DNA of 9,096 bases, taken from an uncultured Collinsella sp. (lineage in GTDB: Bacteria; Actinomycetota; Coriobacteriia; Coriobacteriales; Coriobacteriaceae). Positions 6,379 to 9,096 of this stretch are shown one piece after another. A program made the position numbers and the translations under genes. Location: positions 1 through 9,096 of the forward strand of contig CAADVA010000150.1 of NCBI GenBank assembly GCA_900752345.1, written 5' to 3'. Within the stretch, counting starts at the first letter, position 1. Each line of letters starts with the position of its first letter. Below the pieces are notes generated by a model. It saw only the letters and a list, made by a program, of their open reading frames with translations, was not told where the DNA came from and searched no databases.

Positions 6379-7060
6379 CGCGAGCGCCCCTTCCCTCGGC
6401 GAGGACATCGCACGCGAGTGCCGTGACAACGCCGACGAGCACACTTGCCGGCACGGCGATATTCGTCCACCCCAAGAACTTGCATATGGCGACGGACACC
6501 GCAGCCAAACCGGCAGCTACGACATTGCCGCGCGACAGTCGCTGCGAAAAGAGTAGGCAGATAAAGAGCGATGTGCAGACAAAACCCGCAATAGCGGTGG
6601 GAACATCAACAACGGCGCCGACGATGGCGCCCGTCGTACACGAAACGCCCCATGTTGCGATGAGGATCACGTTGAGCACAAAGGACTCGAGCGGACCCCA
6701 ATCCTCCCCTTTAACCAACTTGGCAAGCGAAATGCCGTATGCCTCCTCGGTAAGTGTCGCGGCAACAGCCAGCGTCTGACGCTTCGAAGCACCCCTTAAA
6801 TGCGGTGCGATCGATGCCGAGTAAAGCGCAAAGCGCGAGGAGATTGCGGCCACACTTGCGACAATCGATGCCGCAGGCACACCTGCCAGCCACAGGTTGC
6901 AGACCATAAACTGCCCGCTGCCCGTCACGAACGTGCTGCTCAGGGCAAAAACCATCCAGGGTTCCATTCCCGTCTGCGCCATAATCATTCCGCACGGCGC
7001 GGCTATCGCAACATAGGTAAGCATCACCGGCCAGACGGTTTTAACGATTTTGAGCACCAT
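6368..7060 (-). CDS. azlC: AzlC-family large subunit of branched-chain amino acid exporter
   Basis: This 230-residue polytopic membrane protein has the usual AzlC length. Family features visible are the N-terminal AIAAPCGMIMAQTG (residues 18-31), TGSGQFM (46-52) and the SSRFALYSASIAPHLRG segment (74-90), followed by five or so membrane helices. It acts with AzlD as a secondary exporter of branched-chain or related amino acids. The ATG at 7060 is supported by GAGGAA about 6 nt upstream; the ATG at 7096 in the same frame has no ribosome site. The gene heads the azlC-azlD pair and is divergent from the HD gene across a 137-nt gap. I see no convincing -10/-35 pair; a palindrome at 7114-7127 is 54 nt upstream. 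No Lrp-type regulator is adjacent. Confidence 0.88.
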   Translation of the reverse strand: MVLKIVKTVWPVMLTYVAIAAPCGMIMAQTGMEPWMVFALSSTFVTGSGQFMVCNLWLAGVPAASIVASVAAISSRFALYSASIAPHLRGASKRQTLAVAATLTEEAYGISLAKLVKGEDWGPLESFVLNVILIATWGVSCTTGAIVGAVVDVPTAIAGFVCTSLFICLLFSQRLSRGNVVAAGLAAVSVAICKFLGWTNIAVPASVLVGVVTALACDVLAEGRGARDAR

Positions 7061-7113
7061 AACGTTCCTCGTCCCGACAAGATTTCCGAGCCGCATTCAA
7101 CGACGCGGCAGAA

Positions 7114-7127
7114 CCATCGCCCGATGG
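7114..7127. promoter_or_regulatory. Perfect palindrome in the azlC/HD divergent gap
   Basis: CCATCG-CC-CGATGG is a 6-bp perfect inverted repeat with a 2-nt CC centre, placed between the divergent azlC and HD genes. It shares the ten-base core ATCGCCCGAT and overall architecture with the repeat at 4734-4751. It may be an operator for either gene. Confidence 0.45.
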
Positions 7128-7152
7128 CAACCGAGTTCACCTACAATTGCCA
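7125..7152 (+). promoter_or_regulatory. Possible HD-gene promoter with flanking inverted repeat
   Basis: TACAAT (7142-7147) matches the -10 consensus at 5 of 6 positions, but no good -35 is found 16-18 nt upstream. TGGCAA (7125-7130) and TTGCCA (7147-7152) form a 6-bp inverted repeat spaced by 16 nt around it, which could be a regulator site. Evidence is weak. Confidence 0.25.
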
Positions 7153-7159
7153 CCGGATC

Positions 7160-7179
7160 GAAAGACACAGAAAGACACA
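7160..7179. repeat. Exact tandem duplication of a 10-mer upstream of the HD gene
   Basis: GAAAGACACA occurs twice in direct succession (7160-7169 and 7170-7179). This is one helical turn per unit, ending 7 nt before the HD ribosome site AGGAAG (7187-7192). It may be a slippage product or a paired binding site in the leader. Confidence 0.55.
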
Positions 7180-7197
7180 ACTTTTTAGGAAGTCATT

Positions 7198-8010
7198 ATG
7201 ACAGCTATCGATCGAACGCGGGCTGCCGCGGCCTTCAAGACCTACACCGATGCCTACGATGCCGCCAATCCGCGTATCGCGCTCAAAATCGAGCATACGT
7301 ACCACGTTGCCGAGGCATGCGATGCCGTGGCACGCGAACAGGGCTGGTCACCTCAGGACATTGACCTAGCGTGGCTTTGCGGCCTGCTGCACGATATGGG
7401 TCGCTTTGAGCAGCTGCGACGCTGGGACACGTTTAAGGATGCCGAGAGCATGAGCCATGCGGCGTTGGGCGTCGAGGTTCTCTTTGGCGAAAACCCTGCA
7501 GACGCGCCCGCGACAACAAGTATCCGCGACTTTATCGACGATCCGGTAGAAGACGAGTTGATTCGCGCAAGCATTGCCTATCACAGCGATTTCCGTCTAC
7601 CCGCGCAGCTCGACGAGCGCACGCGGCGCTTCTGCGATATTGTGCGCGATGGCGACAAGGTCGACATTATGCGCACCATCGCCGACAGCACCGTCGACAC
7701 CATCCTCAAAGTGGATGAGGACGTGTTTCTTGCCAGCCACTTCTCGGCACCGACGCTGGCTGCCTTTGACGAGCACCGCTGCGTCACGCGCGATGAGCGC
7801 GATGAGCCCGCGGACTACTTGGTGGGGCTTATCTGCTTTATGTTTGAGCTCGTCTATCCGGCAAGCCGCGCGCTGACGCGCAAGCAGGGCGATATCTACC
7901 GCCTGCTCGACGCACCTTTTGGCATCGTGCGGCCCTTTACCGACCCCGCCACGCAAGCGACCTGGGAACGCCTAAAGAAAGAGATGCGAGCCTGGCTGGC
8001 CAGCGCCTAG
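7198..8010 (+). CDS. HD-domain metal-dependent phosphohydrolase, substrate unknown
   Basis: This is a soluble 270-residue protein of the HD superfamily, whose members hydrolyse phosphate esters, often of nucleotides. Candidate metal ligands occur in the expected order: His33/His36 in EHTYHV, the HD pair His65-Asp66 in LCGLLHDMGRFEQ, His87 in MSHAALG, His129 in AYHSDFRLP and Asp153 in DIVRDGDKVDI. The pattern resembles small bacterial HD hydrolases with five or six ligands rather than RelA/SpoT or HD-GYP enzymes; no RelA synthetase, TGS or ACT part is present. The ATG at 7198 follows AGGAAG with a 5-nt spacer. It is divergent from azlC, and its stop overlaps the etfA stop by 4 nt. Codons at 7789-7806 contain a 9-bp in-frame duplication (RDERDE). 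Family assignment is confident, substrate unknown. Confidence 0.88.
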   Translation: MTAIDRTRAAAAFKTYTDAYDAANPRIALKIEHTYHVAEACDAVAREQGWSPQDIDLAWLCGLLHDMGRFEQLRRWDTFKDAESMSHAALGVEVLFGENPADAPATTSIRDFIDDPVEDELIRASIAYHSDFRLPAQLDERTRRFCDIVRDGDKVDIMRTIADSTVDTILKVDEDVFLASHFSAPTLAAFDEHRCVTRDERDEPADYLVGLICFMFELVYPASRALTRKQGDIYRLLDAPFGIVRPFTDPATQATWERLKKEMRAWLASA

Positions 8011-9096
8011 CGCTCGAGCTGGGCCAGAAGCTCCTCGACAACTTCGACGGCGTCACCGACAACTTTGTACTGCGCAGCGCCGAAGATGGGGGCATCCGGG
8101 TCCTCGTTGACAGCGATGATGCACTCCGCGCCGCCGATGCCGGCAAGATGCTGGATAGCGCCCGAAACGCCGATACTCACAAGGAGCTTGGGCGAAACCG
8201 ACACGCCGGTCTGGCCAATCTGGTGGCGATACTCCAACCAGCCTGCCTCCACAACGGGACGCGTGCAACCAAGCTCGGCACCCAAGGCATCGGCGAGTTT
8301 TCGCATCAGGGGCAGATTCTTCTTGGAGCCGATGCCGCGGCCCACCACGACCAGGCGCTCGGCATCGGCAATTGATGCCTGCTGCCCCCACTCCTCGGCG
8401 GGAATCGAGATCTCGACACGGGCCTTAACATCATTCGCAAGCGATACCTGGGTAATCGTGCCAGAGCGGCTGTAGTCAAACTCGGGTGCCCCAAAGATCC
8501 CGGGCCGCCCCGTTGCAATCTGCGGCCGATGATTGGGGCAGATAATGGTGGCCATCAAGTTGCCGCCAAACGCCGGGCGGGTCTGCTGCAGTAGACCCGT
8601 CTCCGTATCCATCGAAAGCACCGTACAGTCGGCCGTAAGGCCCGTCTGCAAGCGTACGGCCACACCGGGCGCCAGCTCACGACCAAAGGCGGTTGCGCCG
8701 TACAGAATGGCCTCGGGTCTGCGCTCGGCCACCAAATCGCAGATGAGACGAGCATAGATCTCCGCATCGTTTTGGCGCAGTCGCTCGTCGCGGCAGACCA
8801 CGACCTCGTCGGCACCGGCGCAGACCAGATGCTCCAGGTCCTCAAGCGAGCCCTCGGGGCCCATGCCGGCCAATGCCACCAGACGGCAACCGCGAGCATC
8901 GGCAAGCTCGCGCCCCTTACCCATGAGCTCGTAGGCCACCGGAGCCACGACATCGTGATCGTCGGTCTGAACGAATACCCATATGTCTCGATACGCATCG
9001 AGGTCAACCGCGCCGGCGGCCTCGTCGCGCTCGATCGAAATGGCATTGACGGGGCAGGCCGCGACGGACCCGCCCGCCCACAAAGAGCCGCGCGCC
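8007..9096 (-). CDS. etfA: Electron transfer flavoprotein alpha subunit with degenerate ferredoxin motif, 5'-truncated
   Basis: EtfA (FixB) with EtfB carries electrons between acyl-CoA dehydrogenase-type enzymes and quinone, ferredoxin or NADH pools. The frame stays open to the window end, so the start is outside; 362 residues are present. The ETF nucleotide-binding domain runs from about DIWVFVQTDDH (start near 9000) through LAGMGPEG and AGADEVVV. The C-terminal FAD domain holds VVVGRGIGSKKNLP, TRPVVEAGW, QIGQTG, SGAIQHLAG and NEDPDAPIF, a full FAD signature. Before it lies a ferredoxin-like motif, SLWAGGSVAACPVNAI (9039-9086), in which three cysteines of CxxCxxCxxxCP are replaced by Ser, Ala and Ser; only the last Cys (9054-9056) remains. 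The partner etfB is probably beyond the right edge (inference). The stop overlaps the HD gene stop through CTAG. Confidence 0.93.
   Translation of the reverse strand, partial: ARGSLWAGGSVAACPVNAISIERDEAAGAVDLDAYRDIWVFVQTDDHDVVAPVAYELMGKGRELADARGCRLVALAGMGPEGSLEDLEHLVCAGADEVVVCRDERLRQNDAEIYARLICDLVAERRPEAILYGATAFGRELAPGVAVRLQTGLTADCTVLSMDTETGLLQQTRPAFGGNLMATIICPNHRPQIATGRPGIFGAPEFDYSRSGTITQVSLANDVKARVEISIPAEEWGQQASIADAERLVVVGRGIGSKKNLPLMRKLADALGAELGCTRPVVEAGWLEYRHQIGQTGVSVSPKLLVSIGVSGAIQHLAGIGGAECIIAVNEDPDAPIFGAAQYKVVGDAVEVVEELLAQLER

Noticed and set aside
7789..7806. 9-bp tandem duplication CGCGATGAG inside the HD gene
   Set aside because: It is in frame, adds only three codons (RDE) in a polar loop, and has no evident effect.

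Overview
The window (about 60% GC by eye, C/G-rich third positions, AGGAGG-type ribosome sites) looks like chromosomal DNA of a Gram-positive gut anaerobe of the Coriobacteriia, most likely Collinsella or a close relative. This is inferred from protein style and gene content: a single-chain PurL with a fused amidotransferase, an EtfA with a ferredoxin-like N-terminus, AzlCD and a KdgT-type permease. No database search was possible. I see no insertion sequence, phage gene, CRISPR array, rRNA or tRNA.

Layout. Positions 1-2424 (+) hold the C-terminal two thirds of purL, followed by a strong intrinsic terminator (2461-2497). An EamA-type transporter (2523-3458, +) follows and ends at its own terminator (3526-3560). 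The next genes are on the minus strand: a membrane GGDEF diguanylate cyclase (3561-4703), a KdgT-family permease (4891-5913), and the overlapping pair azlD (6055-6378) and azlC (6368-7060). Divergent from azlC is an HD-domain phosphohydrolase (7198-8010, +). Its stop codon shares the bases CTAG with the stop of a convergent, edge-truncated etfA (8007-9096, -).

How the genes relate. Only azlC-azlD is a clear co-transcribed pair, a two-component amino-acid exporter. The others look like separate transcription units for purine synthesis, transport, c-di-GMP signalling and flavin electron transfer. The intergenic gaps hold most of the non-coding structure: two inverted repeats with the same ATCG-CC-CGAT core upstream of the GGDEF gene and of azlC; an operator-like repeat in the kdgT promoter; a 13-bp hairpin between kdgT and the GGDEF gene; and an exact 10-bp tandem repeat upstream of the HD gene.

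I do not see a convincing undescribed multi-gene system. The most notable items are the EtfA ferredoxin motif that has lost three of four cysteines, the KdgT relative with an altered central motif, and the shared palindrome core.
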